In this document: one piece after another, positions 4,569 through 5,040 of the stretch
How the letters are laid out: each line of letters begins with the position of its first letter
Numbering within the stretch: position 1 is the stretch's first letter
From: Fusobacterium sp.
GTDB lineage: Bacteria > Fusobacteriota > Fusobacteriia > Fusobacteriales > Fusobacteriaceae
Direction of reading: 5' to 3'
Assembly (NCBI GenBank): GCA_030527385.1
Contig: JAUNAY010000096.1
Coordinates: 1 to 5,040, forward strand
DNA length: 5,040 nucleotides
The notes under the pieces: generated by a model
Databases searched by the model: none
What the model saw: only the letters and a program-made list of their open reading frames with translations
Told to the model about the DNA's origin: nothing
Position numbers and translations under genes: made by a program

Positions 4569-5040
4569 ATGACAAAAAAATTAAAATTCATTTTATTATT
4601 AGTTTTTAGTATTATTTTTACTCAAAATATAATAGCTAAAGAAAACTTTTATATCAAACAGAATAGTGAAGAGTTAAATCTTGACTACTTTCCTAAAAAG
4701 ATAGTAACTGATTCAGCTATTGTATCAAGATTTTTAGCTGCTTTAGATATTGAATTAGTCGGTGTTCCTAGTTCTACTACTAAAATTCCTGAAAAATATA
4801 AGAATGTTCAAAGAATTGGAAGATCTGGAATGCCAGATTTAGAAATAGTAAAAGCTTTAAATACAGATTTAGTGGTTTCTACTTTATACTCTAAACCTGT
4901 TTTAAAACCAAAATATGATAACTTAGATATACCTAGCTTTTATCTTAAGGTGGACACTTATGATGAATCTATGGAAGCAATCTCTATTCTTGGAAAAGCA
5001 TTTAATAAAGAGGAAAAGGCTAATGACATATTAAAAAATA
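4569..5040 (+). CDS. Periplasmic class III substrate-binding protein of a cobalamin-regulated ABC importer (5' part only)
   Basis: 157 codons are visible and remain open to the window edge, about half of a usual 290-330-residue protein. Residues 1-23 form a signal peptide (MTKKLKFILL..., ending IIA before KENF) without a lipobox cysteine. The mature part follows the BtuF/FhuD/IsdE fold: PKKIVTDSAIVSRFLAALDI (42-61), ELVGVPSST, RIGRSGMPDLEIVKALNTDL (82-101) with the typical 'G...PDLE.I..L.PDLV' signature, VVSTLYSKP, IPSFYL and DTYDESMEAISILGKAF (129-145). This family binds cobalamin, cobinamide, heme or ferric siderophores. The cobalamin riboswitch makes a corrinoid or related tetrapyrrole/metal chelate the leading candidate, but sequence alone does not decide it. 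AAGGAG at 4558-4563, five bases from the ATG, supports the start. Permease and ATPase genes are expected downstream, outside the window. Confidence 0.85.
   Translation, partial: MTKKLKFILLLVFSIIFTQNIIAKENFYIKQNSEELNLDYFPKKIVTDSAIVSRFLAALDIELVGVPSSTTKIPEKYKNVQRIGRSGMPDLEIVKALNTDLVVSTLYSKPVLKPKYDNLDIPSFYLKVDTYDESMEAISILGKAFNKEEKANDILKN

Noticed and set aside
1..5040. CRISPR arrays, tRNA or rRNA genes, attachment sites, phage or transposon genes.
   Set aside because: None of these signatures was seen on either strand; the non-coding space is accounted for by riboswitches, promoters and terminators.

Overview
This 5,040-base window is very AT-rich and reads like a low-GC, anaerobic, double-membraned bacterium. 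It holds a small outer-membrane beta-barrel gene, two soluble periplasmic-type binding proteins without lipobox cysteines, strong GGAGG ribosome binding sites and textbook TTGACA promoters. A Fusobacterium-like genome (F. varium / ulcerans / mortiferum type) is the best guess. That is an inference from composition and gene content; there is no rRNA here to prove it.

Layout. Bases 1-895 (minus strand) carry most of thiB, a thiamine ABC-transporter binding protein whose 3' end runs off the window. Its leader (about 921-1044) contains a TPP riboswitch followed by an intrinsic terminator, driven by a promoter at 1051-1079. Diverging from it on the plus strand is a compact two-gene unit: a small outer-membrane beta-barrel protein (1151-1654) and a cysteine-rich DUF2284-type protein (1665-2252). 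A perfect 32-bp palindrome at 2251-2282 sits between the convergent stop codons and looks like a shared bidirectional terminator. On the minus strand follow a corrinoid adenosyltransferase (cobO/btuR, 2283-2801), a long hairpin (2843-2895) and an exported cbiK-type cobaltochelatase (2954-3892).

The 676 bases between cbiK and the next gene are almost entirely regulatory. Two divergent promoters sit back to back, and each drives its own cobalamin riboswitch with its own intrinsic terminator: one on the minus strand for cbiK and one on the plus strand for a class III (BtuF/FhuD/IsdE-like) substrate-binding protein that begins at 4569 and runs off the right edge.

How it works together. The theme is vitamin and tetrapyrrole economy. 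Thiamine uptake is repressed by TPP. A periplasmic chelatase and a corrinoid/metal-chelate-type binding protein are each shut off by cobalamin. The adenosyltransferase would convert acquired or synthesised corrinoid to the adenosyl form that cobalamin riboswitches commonly sense. The most interesting point is the exported CbiK: its signal peptide places metal-tetrapyrrole chemistry in the periplasm, next to an uptake protein under parallel cobalamin control. In the cbiK leader, base pairing allows the whole switch to be traced by eye (kissing loop, antiterminator and terminator).
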